Shown here: piece after piece, positions 27,301-35,429 of the stretch
Numbering within the stretch: position 1 is the stretch's first letter
How the letters are laid out: each line of letters starts with the position of its first letter
Translations under genes and position numbers: made by a program
Notes under the pieces: generated by a model
The model's input: only the letters and a program-made list of their open reading frames with translations
Databases searched by the model: none
What the model was told of the DNA's origin: nothing
Source: an uncultured Collinsella sp.
GTDB lineage: Bacteria > Actinomycetota > Coriobacteriia > Coriobacteriales > Coriobacteriaceae
Direction of reading: 5' to 3'
DNA: 64,000 bases
Assembly (NCBI GenBank): GCA_934654795.1
Contig: CAKUGT010000002.1
Span: forward strand, 58,133 to 122,132

Positions 27301-29581
27301 CGTCACAATGGAGATCATCGGCAAGAAAAATGAGATAGCGCAGCGTTGGACGAGCCCCTCAACTCAGGTGTTCACTAAGGGCACGACAATCAAGGACGCC
27401 TCTGCTGCCTACTTCGATGCTCTTGGCATCGAATCCAAGATGTACGACCAATTTGGCTATTGGGGTGTCCATAGCCTTGTTTCCCCGCTTGATGGTGTCG
27501 AGCTGTCCGGCGCTTGGTCGTTCTTTGTCAACGGAGTTCCCGCAAGCCAGATCGATAGCGACTATGTGCTCAAGTCGGGTGATAAGATCGTTTGGGCCTA
27601 TGCTGCCGGCGATACCGTGCCCGGTATCGACAGCGTTGTTGTTGACCCGAGCGCCGCGCGTCCCAACTGGGATAGCGACTGGTCGGGCTTTACGAGCGCC
27701 GACAAGGTAACCGATGCGCCTGTACCCACCAAAGACGCTGAGGCAAAATGGGTAAGCGAGCTCAAGTCTTCGAGCGAATGGAATAAGGGAATCTCTGATC
27801 CGTTGCTAGTGGGTGACTATCTCTACGTTGCCGTCGGTTCCAAGCTGCTTAAGAAGAATGTCGACACGGGTGAAACCCTTGCGGAATCGCCCTTGGCAGC
27901 AAAGATTGATTCGACTTCGCGCATGGTGTACACCGACGGCGTTGTGCTTGTTCCGCTCTCTAGTGGTCGTCTGCAGGCGCTAACGGTTGATGCGCTGGCG
28001 ACGGTTTGGGTTACCGATGAGCTGCCGGCCGGTCCGGACGGTGCCCAGCAGTCGCTTGCTTCTGTTACGGTCCGTGATGGCTATGCCTACTTTGGCACCG
28101 CTTCGGCCAGCTGGACTGATTCGAGTGGCGGCTACCTGCTTTGCGTGCGTATCACTGACGGCAAGGTCATGTGGCAGCACGAGAACGAGAACAGCAAGGG
28201 CTATTACTGGGCTGGTATGGCGTTCTCGGGCAACTACGGTGTTATTGCGGACGATTCCGGCACGGTGAGCACGATCGATCCCTCGACTGGAAAGACTGTT
28301 GCGAACCTTAAGGTTGCCGATCGCGTGCGCACGACGGTGCTGGTTGATGGATCGATCGCTTATGTCGTGAGTGCCGATGGCGTCTTGCATAAGCTCTTGA
28401 TTGCCAATAACGGAAGGCTTTCCGAGCTTGGCAAGGTAACGTTTGGTGGCAGCTCGACCTCGACACCGGTGCTGGTCAACGGCAAGATCATTGTTGGTGG
28501 TACGTCGATTGATTCCTTTAAGGGCGGCTATCAGAATAAGTACACGTATCATTACGGCCTGCTGGCAACCATAGATGCCGAGACGCTCGCGGTAGACTAT
28601 TCCATCTGCAAGGCGGATGGGAACTATATTCGCCAGGGTACTTCGGGCGGTGGCGACGTTAAGTCACAGCCGGTTGTTTCGGTTCAAAACGGTGAGACGT
28701 ACGTGTACTTTACGTCTAACAACAACCCTGGTGGCATCTATCGTTATCGCATCGGCGATGCCGAAGCAGAGCTGCTCTATACGCCGGCTGCGGAGGATCA
28801 GCAGTATTGCATGACTTCGATTTCTGTGGGGTCGGACGGCTCGCTGTACTACGTTAACGATTCAGGCAAACTGTTTGCCGTCAAGGGCAATGGTCAGAGG
28901 GTCAATCGCTATACCGTTTCATTTAATGCCAACGGCAAAGATGCAGCCATGCCCGATTCTCAGCGTGTGAAAGAGGGCAAGACGGCTACCGAGCCTGCGG
29001 ATAAGCCCCAGCTCAAGGGCTATACCTTCGGCGGTTGGTATACCGATGAGGCTTGCACGCAGGCGTATGACTTCAGCACGCCGGTGACGACCGACTTGAC
29101 GCTGTATGCCAAGTGGACCAAGAACGCCACCAACCCTGGCGGTAATGGCGGTTCTGGCTCCAACGGTTCCAACGGCGGCACCTGCAACGGTTCCGCCGCT
29201 GGCACTGGCGCGGGCGCTGGCACTGGTACTGGCTCCGGCACGAAGGGTCAGCAGGCTGGTGGCGCTATCGCCCCGGGCCAGAAGCCGACGACCAAGACGA
29301 CGGTGTCCACCAAGACAGAGACCAAAGAAAGCAAGTCCGACAAGAAGGACGAGAAGAAATCGGACAAGAAGGACGGCAAGTCCGATAAGAAGTCCGATTC
29401 CAAGTCCGATACGGGCTCTGCCTCCACGGCCACTGCCAAGAAGCCCGCCGAGGCTTCTGCGCAGGAGGCCGGCACCAACCCGCTCGCCATCGTTGGCATC
29501 GCGGCGGGCGTGATTGGCCTTGCGCTCATTGCCGTCTTTGTGCTGACCAAGCGCGGCAAGGGTGACGGTAATGCCCGATAA
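24305..29581 (+). CDS. Giant surface protein with Ig-like, DUF4430 and beta-propeller domains
   Basis: A 1758-residue exported protein directly under the cobalamin riboswitch. It starts with a signal peptide (GLVAFLAFAMAFGTTPAQLWA) and an Ala/Asp-rich disordered segment to ~155. About six Ig-like modules of ~110 residues follow (pattern TYQWL...GQTG...GKxLRVR). Two DUF4430/transcobalamin-C-like domains come next (~876-992 with KYWRFDINGKAANSYATGY; ~1000-1105 with SGAWSFFVNGVPASQ). Then a PQQ-type repeat propeller (~1150-1530), one InlB-type B repeat (YTVSFNANG...YAKW), a Gly/Thr and Lys/Asp/Ser-rich spacer, and a C-terminal membrane helix. No LPxTG is seen. ATG 24305 follows TAGGAGA; ATG 24224 also has a fair site. 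Probable corrinoid binding at the cell surface is inferred from domain and riboswitch. Confidence 0.85.
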   Translation: MDMFVDERQRVSHRRGAIARGVAKRGLVAFLAFAMAFGTTPAQLWADGAEGIAEAVAQATAPSEGAQATDGAADTTAAAADANDSAAGGSSETGDTGSAAPDNVSDDASDDPAAPDPASATPASEASDTTAETGDATAVASEPSVAKAASRAAATFSSNNGVSVGKSQSPSRWAGSNFTAFIQSNTTLYANVWTSSSKRASASGCTYQWLAADISNKSDADNSAFVPVEGQTGASIVLDDALRTQLNGKCLRVRITDASGNVIYGPTKGANHQKLTATNTIKAPVPAKTALDAKSYVLIQSSADDSSSISSVKAETLNPGTTLWANAYDGEAVPNKRIAAQAGWTYQWLASDVRDAEDSAYQAIPGQTGQSLTITDELASQLAGKYIRVKVVGDGQELFGPSSSFKTPSSVDYNTPGPVAASGQIALGHIVLAYNGAEFGDDYESVPSANVGDTIKAAAYYLNYDTPTDLYGSDKVDFSWWVADSADGSFEQVATGDTYTVTKECANRYLKVVAKAKKGIPGSDSCETKAGRILPKGATTLDSVAFTNASKGAKDTGSTIEACAYKAVDYSSEPVTEGVTYTWRWSSVDPSSSAFDAKTDWHVVKGKTDSSFTIPDDYAKRWVSVSATAGDNTVEATTAVAVKAAGSHELFLTYLKKIVGDQSDDAKFVYKSGEKIGVTAFEKTSAGTKGAELTSDQLTYTWQIADSAQGPFTTLTDENAHRPSFVISQKYVGKYLKCIVDGGYNTDSASTRYVIAKGDDAKAYTLTSVNVASSGNLAQVGGTLTPTANYMATGDWGDYETALPEGSLVDYRWYLADDAEGTNAHELFGVDETTGAITLPPSAEGKYAYVVANAGNNDVKSTAWLVNSSDEKSLSVNVRVVGVSKHDAGQPYDLVDWVPSASFEWSSTQKMSAWDIFAKVLDDASYSYSTDGGVPYSVTNPDKSQTLAMESTASGYKYWRFDINGKAANSYATGYYPSDGDTLELVYEDPTGTVSTQVSVTMEIIGKKNEIAQRWTSPSTQVFTKGTTIKDASAAYFDALGIESKMYDQFGYWGVHSLVSPLDGVELSGAWSFFVNGVPASQIDSDYVLKSGDKIVWAYAAGDTVPGIDSVVVDPSAARPNWDSDWSGFTSADKVTDAPVPTKDAEAKWVSELKSSSEWNKGISDPLLVGDYLYVAVGSKLLKKNVDTGETLAESPLAAKIDSTSRMVYTDGVVLVPLSSGRLQALTVDALATVWVTDELPAGPDGAQQSLASVTVRDGYAYFGTASASWTDSSGGYLLCVRITDGKVMWQHENENSKGYYWAGMAFSGNYGVIADDSGTVSTIDPSTGKTVANLKVADRVRTTVLVDGSIAYVVSADGVLHKLLIANNGRLSELGKVTFGGSSTSTPVLVNGKIIVGGTSIDSFKGGYQNKYTYHYGLLATIDAETLAVDYSICKADGNYIRQGTSGGGDVKSQPVVSVQNGETYVYFTSNNNPGGIYRYRIGDAEAELLYTPAAEDQQYCMTSISVGSDGSLYYVNDSGKLFAVKGNGQRVNRYTVSFNANGKDAAMPDSQRVKEGKTATEPADKPQLKGYTFGGWYTDEACTQAYDFSTPVTTDLTLYAKWTKNATNPGGNGGSGSNGSNGGTCNGSAAGTGAGAGTGTGSGTKGQQAGGAIAPGQKPTTKTTVSTKTETKESKSDKKDEKKSDKKDGKSDKKSDSKSDTGSASTATAKKPAEASAQEAGTNPLAIVGIAAGVIGLALIAVFVLTKRGKGDGNAR

Positions 29582-30473
29582 GCCCAAGGAGACCAACGGG
29601 CAGCAGCCCGACTCCTCGTTTATCCAGCTTGACGATGCAAAGCAAAAGGACGCCGCTTCGGCGGCGTCCGCCCCGCGGCGCAAGGCACTCGTCGGCGTTC
29701 TTACGGCTGCCTGCGTTGCGCTGATCGTCGTCTCGCTGGGATTCGTGCATCCCTCCACAAGCGGTGCCTGGTCCATCGACTGGATTGTTCAGGCCGTGAC
29801 GGGGGAGAGCGTCGTTGCCAACGACGCCAGGGGAGCTGGCTCGACTGCTGCTTCTGGCAACGCTTACTCTAAGAACTCCAAGGCTTCGGGCGACACGAAA
29901 GATAAGTCCAAGGACTCGGATGACGCCAAGGGCGATTCCGAATCTTCGGACAAGAGCTCGGATAAAAACTCGGATGGCAAAAAGTCCGGAGACCAGCGTG
30001 GCAAGAAGTCTGGCGATGTATCGGCTGCTCAGAACACCGAAACTGCCGATACTTCTAACACGTCTGGCGGTACCTCTTCGGGCGGCGGCCAATCGTCTGG
30101 CGGCGCCTCTGCTTCTAACGGCGGAACCGCCTCCTCGGGCGGCCAGGGCGGCACGCGGGAGCCCAGCTACGTCACGGTGACAGTTTCGGTCACATCGAGC
30201 GCCGTGGGCAATCCTGTGTCCGCCGGCGGCACCTATACCTTTAACGAAGGTGCCACCGTCTACGACGCCCTATGCGCGCTCGGGCTTTCCGTTAACGCGC
30301 ACGGCTCGTCGTACGGCACCTACGTCGCTGCGATTGGCGGCTTGGCCGAGAAGCAGTACGGCGGCACGAGCGGCTGGATGTATTCCGTCAACGGTTCAAC
30401 GCCCATGACGGCCTGCAGCAACTACGTTCTCTCCAACGGCGACAACGTCGTTTGGTATTACGTAACAGGCTAG
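29571..30473 (+). CDS. Membrane-anchored DUF4430 (transcobalamin C-like) protein
   Basis: The 300-residue protein has a short cytosolic N-terminus, one membrane helix at ~38-60 (ALVGVLTAACVALIVVSLGF), and a long Ser/Lys/Asp/Gly-rich spacer. The C-terminal ~100 residues are a DUF4430 domain (YTFNEGATVYDALCALGLSV ... GGTSGWMYSVNGSTPM ... GDNVVWYYVTG). DUF4430 is related to the C-terminal cobalamin-contacting domain of transcobalamin and intrinsic factor. Its start overlaps the preceding gene by 11 bases, so the two are translationally coupled and both under the cobalamin riboswitch. It probably hands or holds corrinoids at the membrane surface (inference); no transporter gene follows. Confidence 0.85.
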   Translation: MPDKPKETNGQQPDSSFIQLDDAKQKDAASAASAPRRKALVGVLTAACVALIVVSLGFVHPSTSGAWSIDWIVQAVTGESVVANDARGAGSTAASGNAYSKNSKASGDTKDKSKDSDDAKGDSESSDKSSDKNSDGKKSGDQRGKKSGDVSAAQNTETADTSNTSGGTSSGGGQSSGGASASNGGTASSGGQGGTREPSYVTVTVSVTSSAVGNPVSAGGTYTFNEGATVYDALCALGLSVNAHGSSYGTYVAAIGGLAEKQYGGTSGWMYSVNGSTPMTACSNYVLSNGDNVVWYYVTG

Positions 30474-30497
30474 GAGTCTTTCAATATGACGCACGGA

Positions 30498-30535
30498 ACG
30501 GGCGGCTCGGGCAGTATCCGGGCCGCCCGTTTTTT
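30498..30535 (+). terminator. Terminator of cobalamin-regulated operon
   Basis: CGGGCGGC (30499-30506) and CGG pair with CCG and GCCGCCCG (to 30529), followed by TTTTTT. Confidence 0.88.
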
Positions 30536-30544
30536 GATGCGAAC

Positions 30545-31036
30545 GGGACGGAGTTTCCCAAACAGGGTTCAACCGGAAACTGCGTCCCACTTTGAGGCCG
30601 GATTCCGGGATGAAGTTTCCGCAATGACGCCATCGGGAAAGTGCGTCCCATTCTGAGGTTGGAAACTGGGACACGCTTTCCCCAGAAGTGCACATTGGGA
30701 AAGTGCATCCCACTCTGAGGCTGAATTCTGGGACACACTTTCCGGTTCGAAGCCGTCGGGAAAGTATGACCCGTTTTGAGCGTTGATTCTGGGATGAACT
30801 TTCCGCTGGGGCGGCGTTGGGAAAGCGTGGCCCGTTTCAGAGGCGAATTTCGGGACGCACTTTCCCGGAGGCGCTCATTGGGAAAGCGCATCCCACTTTG
30901 GGAGCGAATTGTGGGACGCAGTTTCCGCTTCGGCTCCTACGGGAAACTGTGCCCCGTTTCAGAGACGAATTCTGGGATGTACTTTCCCCGAGAGGACCCT
31001 TTGGGAAAGCACGGCCCATTTCGGCGCCGTGGCCCG
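30545..31036. repeat. Array of ~61-bp partly palindromic repeats (about 8 units)
   Basis: Unit starts at 30574, 30635, 30697, 30758, 30819, 30880, 30941 and 31003, i.e. a 61-62 bp period. Each unit reads GGGAAAGTGCRTCCCA, about 16 bases, then TGGGACGCACTTTCC, then a unique 14-15 base spacer. The two arms are mutually complementary. A right arm alone (30545-30559) precedes the first unit and the last unit is truncated. Repeats differ at many positions, unlike CRISPR repeats. The period is not a multiple of three, and ORFs crossing it are unlikely to be real. Confidence 0.85.
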
Positions 31037-31059
31037 TCTCGTGCGTCTCTTCGGCAAAC

Positions 31060-31097
31060 AAAAAACCGGCTGGAACGTGATGTCCCAGCCGGTTTTG
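31060..31097 (-). terminator. Terminator of first GtrA gene
   Basis: AAAACCGGCTGG pairs with CCAGCCGGTTTT across 31063-31096. On the minus strand it is followed by TTTTTT. It lies just after the stop of the gene ending at 31121. Confidence 0.85.
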
Positions 31098-31120
31098 CGT
31101 TCAAGCATATGTTCGGCAAT

Positions 31121-31528
31121 CTACGACCGTGCGCCCTCGAGGAAGAAGCGACGGCTAAAGTAGTTGTACCAGGTGACCAGGAACGTGGCGATGGCCTTCA
31201 TGGCCTGGTAGCCGATGCTCAAAAACGTGACGCCCACAAACATGTACAGGTCGTTGAGACCCAGGCCAATCACCGACAGGATGGTGAAGATCGTGAACTC
31301 GCGCTTGCGGCTCATGCCCTCGCGATGGTCGAACACGTACTTCATGCTGAGCCAGTAGTTGACCACGACGGACGTGATGAACGAAACCGTGGTGCTCATC
31401 AAAAAGTCGAGGTGAAACAGCTCGACGAGCGCAATGAGCATACCCCAGTCGATGCCAAAGGAGATAAGACCCACGACGGCGAACTTGAGGAACTGCTTGG
31501 TATGAGGTTGTGCCAGTGCCTTGCGCAC
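31121..31528 (-). CDS. GtrA family membrane protein, copy 1
   Basis: A 135-residue protein with four predicted membrane segments and the GtrA pattern (FLKFAVVGLISFGIDWG near the N-terminus; NYWLSMKYVF in the middle; YNYFSRRFFLEG at the end). GtrA-type proteins take part in moving lipid-linked sugars across the membrane or in polysaccharide synthesis. The start is a GTG at 31528 with a weak ribosome site. A second GtrA gene lies 219 bases upstream on the same strand, and the motif SMKYVF(D/A)H(R/K)EGMSR is shared, so they are paralogues. No glycosyltransferase is adjacent. Confidence 0.85.
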   Translation of the reverse strand: MRKALAQPHTKQFLKFAVVGLISFGIDWGMLIALVELFHLDFLMSTTVSFITSVVVNYWLSMKYVFDHREGMSRKREFTIFTILSVIGLGLNDLYMFVGVTFLSIGYQAMKAIATFLVTWYNYFSRRFFLEGARS

Positions 31529-31746
31529 GTAATCACATCCAATGCGTTGGTGAATCGAGCAGAGGATACTTTAGAGCTTTTGCAAGGGAAACGTAAGGTC
31601 TTTGCCAAGAACTATACGAACTCGCCAAATTTTCAAGAGCTAATCCGCAAACGTTGAAAATTTGCCCGTAAACGAGCAAAGTCCACGAACAACACAGCGC
31701 TCGACGCGCGTCATCCGTGGGCATCGCAAAGCTGTAAGGTTGCGAG

Positions 31747-32142
31747 TTACTTGGTCTCGTCGCCTTCCAGGAAGATCTTGCGCGTTACAAAGTTGTAGAC
31801 CATGACAAGCGCGGTGGCGCAGATCTTGGCGATATTGGCCTCGAATCCCAGGCCGGCGTTGAGTGTCAACACGATACCGTCGTTGAGTGCCAGGCCGATC
31901 ACGGACAGCACGACAAAGATAATGAACTCGCGGCGGCGGCTCATGCCCTCCTTGTGTGCAAACACGTACTTCATGCTGGCGAGGTAGTTAAAGATGAGCG
32001 AGACGATAAAGCCGCTGGTGTTGGCGATTAGGATGTTGAGGCCCAGACCGTAGTGGAGCAGATTCATAATGCCAAAGTCGATGACCGTGGCAATGACGCC
32101 GACGACGCCAAACTTCATGATCTGCGCAAGGAGCTTTTGCAT
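31747..32142 (-). CDS. GtrA family membrane protein, copy 2
   Basis: A 131-residue paralogue of the preceding protein with the same four-helix plan (IMKFGVVGVIATVIDFGIMN; FNYLASMKYVFAHKEGMSRR; YNFVTRKIFLEG). ATG 32142 is preceded by AAGGCAGG; an upstream in-frame start adds 21 polar residues not typical of GtrA. The ~220 bases between the two genes contain no coding sequence or strong terminator that I can see, so cotranscription is possible. The substrate is unknown. Confidence 0.85.
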   Translation of the reverse strand: MQKLLAQIMKFGVVGVIATVIDFGIMNLLHYGLGLNILIANTSGFIVSLIFNYLASMKYVFAHKEGMSRRREFIIFVVLSVIGLALNDGIVLTLNAGLGFEANIAKICATALVMVYNFVTRKIFLEGDETK

Positions 32143-32220
32143 GGTACCTGCCTTAGGGTGGCGCCGGGACGCCGTGGGGATGACAAACTCAGCAAGTTTA
32201 GCCAATCCCCACGGGTGGAG

Positions 32221-34137
32221 CTAGGCGCGCTCCTCGATAGCACCGTTTCTATACGCATCGAGCAGCTGGCGCAGGTCCTGGATTTGGCTGCGAATCTTGG
32301 CGCCGGTATCGGTATCGCTGACCATGCGGCGGCGGTCGGCCTCGTCAAAGCGGTTGGTCTCGCTCTCGATATCCACGTTGCGCGTGAGCGCTTCGGCAAC
32401 CGTGGTAAAGGCTTGGTGCGACTTAAGGCGACATCCGCGTGAGCTCGAGATAAGCGTGTAGCCGGCGATGCCCGTCTTGGGATGGTAGGCGCGGCAGAAG
32501 CCGCCATCGATGACCAGCAGCTTGCCCTCGGCTCGGATGGGCTGCTCGCCCTTGGTGGTTTTAACGGGCGTGTGGCCGTTGATGATGTGACCGGTCGGTG
32601 AACATGCCATGGGCGCGACGCCAAACTCGCGCATGATGTCGTCGCAGACCGAGGGCGACTTGGTAAGTGTAAAGTACGGGTCCATCGGCTCGACCCAGGT
32701 GCTCGTATCGGCGATATAGGCGCGCTCAAAGGTACGCACCAGGCGTCCGCTGGCGGGTGAGTTAAAGCCGATCCACAGGTACCACATCCAGTCGAGGGCG
32801 TCGCGGTCGCCCACGCGCCAGGCGCGGCGGGCGATGTGGTCGCAAAAATCGAGATAATCGCGGCCAGCGTGCCAGGTGCCCAGGCAGTTCATGCTGCTAA
32901 AGGTGCCGTCTTCGTTGAGCGGCACGCAGCCGTGGAACAGCAGGTTGCCGTTGGCGACCTTGTACATCGAGCCATGAGAATAGAGGAAATCGATATGGCG
33001 ATGCAGGTGATCGGCGGTGACAAACTCGGACACGAGCTTGTCGATGATGTGCTGCTCCTCGGGCGTGAGCGTATAGGGGTCCGCCGGGTCGACGGTGGGG
33101 AAGTCGTTGGTCGTGAGCGGCCACACGCTGCCGTCGGCGAGCGTGACCGTGCCGGTGTCGTGATCGATCTTGTCGAGTAACAGGCGGTCGGTCATGTCGA
33201 ACTCGGGGTGGCGCTGGATAATCTGGCCCTCGAGCTTAAAGAGCAGGACGTTGATGGCCTTGATCAGCGGGGTGATGGACTCACCGGCGGTGTAGGTGGC
33301 ATCGGCAAAGGCGACAAGCTCACGCAGCGAGATGCCGTAGTCGTTCTCCAGGATCTCGTAGTTGTCGTAGCGTAGGTTGTTGCGCAGCACCGTGGCGATG
33401 CAGGCGGGCTCACCGGCCGCAGCGCCCATCCACAGCAGGTCGTGGTTGCCCCACTGGATGTCGAGTGAATGGTAGGTGAGCAGACGGTCCATAATCTTGG
33501 CCGCGCCGCCGCCGCGGTCGAAGATGTCGCCCACCAGGTGCAGGTGGTCGACGGCCAGGCGCTTGATGAGCGAGGCGAGCGACTCGATAAAGTCGTCGGC
33601 GCTGGCGGTCTCCAGAATGGACTCCACGATGCGCTCGTGATAACGCACGCGATAGTTGTTCTCGTCCGGATGCGTGTGCAGCAGCTCGTCGATGATGTAG
33701 GCGTAATCGCGTGGGATGGCCTTACGCACCTTGGAGCGCGTATAGCGGCTCGAAAGCGAGCGGGCGACCATGATGAGCTGGTCAAGCATCGTCTTGTACC
33801 AGGTGGGCGAGTCCTCGCGCCGGCTGCGGACTAGCTCGATCTTCTCGCGCGGGTAGTAGATGAGTGTGCACAGCTCGCCCTTCTCGTCAAAGGAGAGCGT
33901 GTCGCCAAAGATCTCGTCGACATGTTCGCGCACGACGCCCGAGCAGTTGTTGAGGATGTGCATAAAGGCTTCGTACTCGCCATGCACGTCGCTCATAAAA
34001 TGCTCGGTGCCCTTTGGCAGGTTGAGGATGGCCGAGAGGTTGATGATCTCGGTAAACGCGGATTGCTCGGTGGGAAACTGTCTCGACAGCAGACGCAGAT
34101 ACTTGAAGTCTTGCGGATTGCGATCGAATGCGACCAT
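32221..34137 (-). CDS. fbp: Fructose-1,6-bisphosphatase class III
   Basis: A 638-residue enzyme of the class III (Bacillus-type) family, which hydrolyses fructose-1,6-bisphosphate in gluconeogenesis with a calcineurin-like metal centre. The phosphoesterase motifs are present: SDVHGEYEAF, GDIFDRGG and WGNHDLLWMG. There is also HGCVPLNEDG in the C-terminal half and NGHTPVK near the end. Length fits the family. ATG 34137 is preceded by GGAAGGTG; the longer frame upstream has no site. A 10-bp perfect inverted repeat at 34165-34194 lies 28 bp upstream and could be an operator. Confidence 0.94.
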   Translation of the reverse strand: MVAFDRNPQDFKYLRLLSRQFPTEQSAFTEIINLSAILNLPKGTEHFMSDVHGEYEAFMHILNNCSGVVREHVDEIFGDTLSFDEKGELCTLIYYPREKIELVRSRREDSPTWYKTMLDQLIMVARSLSSRYTRSKVRKAIPRDYAYIIDELLHTHPDENNYRVRYHERIVESILETASADDFIESLASLIKRLAVDHLHLVGDIFDRGGGAAKIMDRLLTYHSLDIQWGNHDLLWMGAAAGEPACIATVLRNNLRYDNYEILENDYGISLRELVAFADATYTAGESITPLIKAINVLLFKLEGQIIQRHPEFDMTDRLLLDKIDHDTGTVTLADGSVWPLTTNDFPTVDPADPYTLTPEEQHIIDKLVSEFVTADHLHRHIDFLYSHGSMYKVANGNLLFHGCVPLNEDGTFSSMNCLGTWHAGRDYLDFCDHIARRAWRVGDRDALDWMWYLWIGFNSPASGRLVRTFERAYIADTSTWVEPMDPYFTLTKSPSVCDDIMREFGVAPMACSPTGHIINGHTPVKTTKGEQPIRAEGKLLVIDGGFCRAYHPKTGIAGYTLISSSRGCRLKSHQAFTTVAEALTRNVDIESETNRFDEADRRRMVSDTDTGAKIRSQIQDLRQLLDAYRNGAIEERA

Positions 34138-34457
34138 GAAACACCTTCCGATAGGGCTGGTAAAACTGATAAACAGCGTCAAACGTTTATCAGTATGCGC
34201 CGCTTTTGTTTCGATTTTGCGCCAGCGGCTGAATTGTCGGCTGAACGGTTTGGTAAATCGATTTAGTGAAGGTAGATATGGCGGTTGGGTGGAGACGATA
34301 GAGGGTGTTTTCTCAGATATTTATGCGTGGGGTCGGTGGAAACAATGGTGGTAAAGATGTTCGCTATTTTTGGTTCGATTTGGTAAATAGTGGACATATG
34401 TACCGTATGTAGGCTCACTGTGCGATAATTTGCGCAGCAATGAGTAAGGAGCCCCAT
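34138..34457. other. Divergent intergenic region fbp / degV-like gene
   Basis: AT-richer than its surroundings. It contains the inverted repeat upstream of fbp (34165-34194) and the promoter region of the DegV gene. No gene is seen. Confidence 0.5.
34165..34194. promoter_or_regulatory. Inverted repeat upstream of fbp (possible operator)
   Basis: ACTGATAAAC (34165-34174) and GTTTATCAGT (34185-34194) form a perfect 10-bp inverted repeat with a 10-base spacer, 28 bp before the fbp start codon. Confidence 0.5.
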
Positions 34458-35348
34458 ATGAGTGATTTTGTCCTGACCTGTGAATCCGCCGCCGATCGAA
34501 CTCGGGAGTTCTTTGAATCGCGCAATATCCCTGTCGTGTGTTTTCATTACGAGCTCGACGATGTTGTCTATACGGACGATCTGTATCAGTCGATTACGCC
34601 GGACGAGTTTTTTGCCCAGATTGCCGCAGGCGCCATGCCCAAGACGTCTCAGGTGAGCGTGGGTGAGTACGAGGAGTTTTGGGAGCCGCTTGTTGCCGAG
34701 GGTAAAGACGTGCTGCACCTGACGTTGTCGTCGGGTATTTCGGGTACGTATGGCTCGGCTTGCGTTGCGGCGCAGATGCTTGCGGATCGCTATCCCCAGG
34801 GCGGCAAGGTGCGCGTCATCGATTCGCTGGCGGCGTCTTCGGGCTTTGGCCTGCTGGCGGAATGTGCCGCCGACGTGCGCGATAGCGGGGCTTCACTCGA
34901 CGAGACGGCTGCCTGGATCGAGGAGCACAAGCTCAACCTGCACCACTGGTTCTTCTCGACCGATCTGTCGAGCTACCTGCGCGGCGGTCGCATTTCGGCT
35001 GCGAGCGCGATCATCGGCACGGCGCTTAAGATTTGCCCGCTTATGACGGTCGATTGCGAAGGTGGGCTGTCGCCACGTGAGAAGATTCGCACTAAGAAGC
35101 GCGCGATTTCCGAGATGGCTAAGACCATGATGGCACACGTGCAGGACGGTGCGGATTATTCGGGTAAGTGCGTCATGTCGCACTCGGCGTGCCGCGAGGA
35201 TGCCGAGGCAGTTGCGGCGCTGATCGAGGAACAGATTCCGCAGCTTAAAGGCAAGATTGAGATCAATAACATCGGTACTCTGATTGGCTCGCATACCGGA
35301 CCTGGTACGGTGGCGCTCTTCTTTATGGGCGACAAGCGCGTGGATTAG
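34458..35348 (+). CDS. DegV family fatty-acid-binding protein
   Basis: A 296-residue DegV protein. The family binds fatty acids, and in some Gram-positives it serves as FakB, presenting the fatty acid to the kinase FakA. Motifs seen: FVLTCESAADRT (N-terminal strand-loop), TSQVSVGEYEEF, LSSGISGTYGSA, and the C-terminal IGSHTGPGTVALFFMG. ATG 34458 follows AAGGAG at 6 bases; an ATG six codons upstream overlaps the site. A second DegV gene lies at 52901. No FakA kinase gene is seen in the window. A bidirectional terminator follows. Confidence 0.92.
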   Translation: MSDFVLTCESAADRTREFFESRNIPVVCFHYELDDVVYTDDLYQSITPDEFFAQIAAGAMPKTSQVSVGEYEEFWEPLVAEGKDVLHLTLSSGISGTYGSACVAAQMLADRYPQGGKVRVIDSLAASSGFGLLAECAADVRDSGASLDETAAWIEEHKLNLHHWFFSTDLSSYLRGGRISAASAIIGTALKICPLMTVDCEGGLSPREKIRTKKRAISEMAKTMMAHVQDGADYSGKCVMSHSACREDAEAVAALIEEQIPQLKGKIEINNIGTLIGSHTGPGTVALFFMGDKRVD

Positions 35349-35388
35349 TTTGCCCCATCACATCGCTGCATGATTGCTCAAACGAAAA

Positions 35389-35425
35389 CGGCCCGCCTCA
35401 CGTTTGTGGGGCGGGCCTTGCTGTT
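35389..35425. terminator. Bidirectional terminator between convergent genes
   Basis: GGCCCGCC.CAC (from 35390) pairs with GTG.GGCGGGCC (to 35417). T-rich DNA flanks both sides, serving the DegV gene (+) and the TIM-barrel gene (-). Confidence 0.8.
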
Positions 35426-35429
35426 GGGG

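Noticed and set aside
30545..31036. CRISPR array
   Set aside because: Units diverge at many positions, the variable part is only 14-15 bases, and no cas gene is nearby.
30481..31657. Open frames with repetitive Phe-Pro/Arg-rich protein across the 61-bp array, on both strands
   Set aside because: The repeat period is not a multiple of three, the frames lack ribosome sites, and similarity between units is explained by the DNA palindrome.
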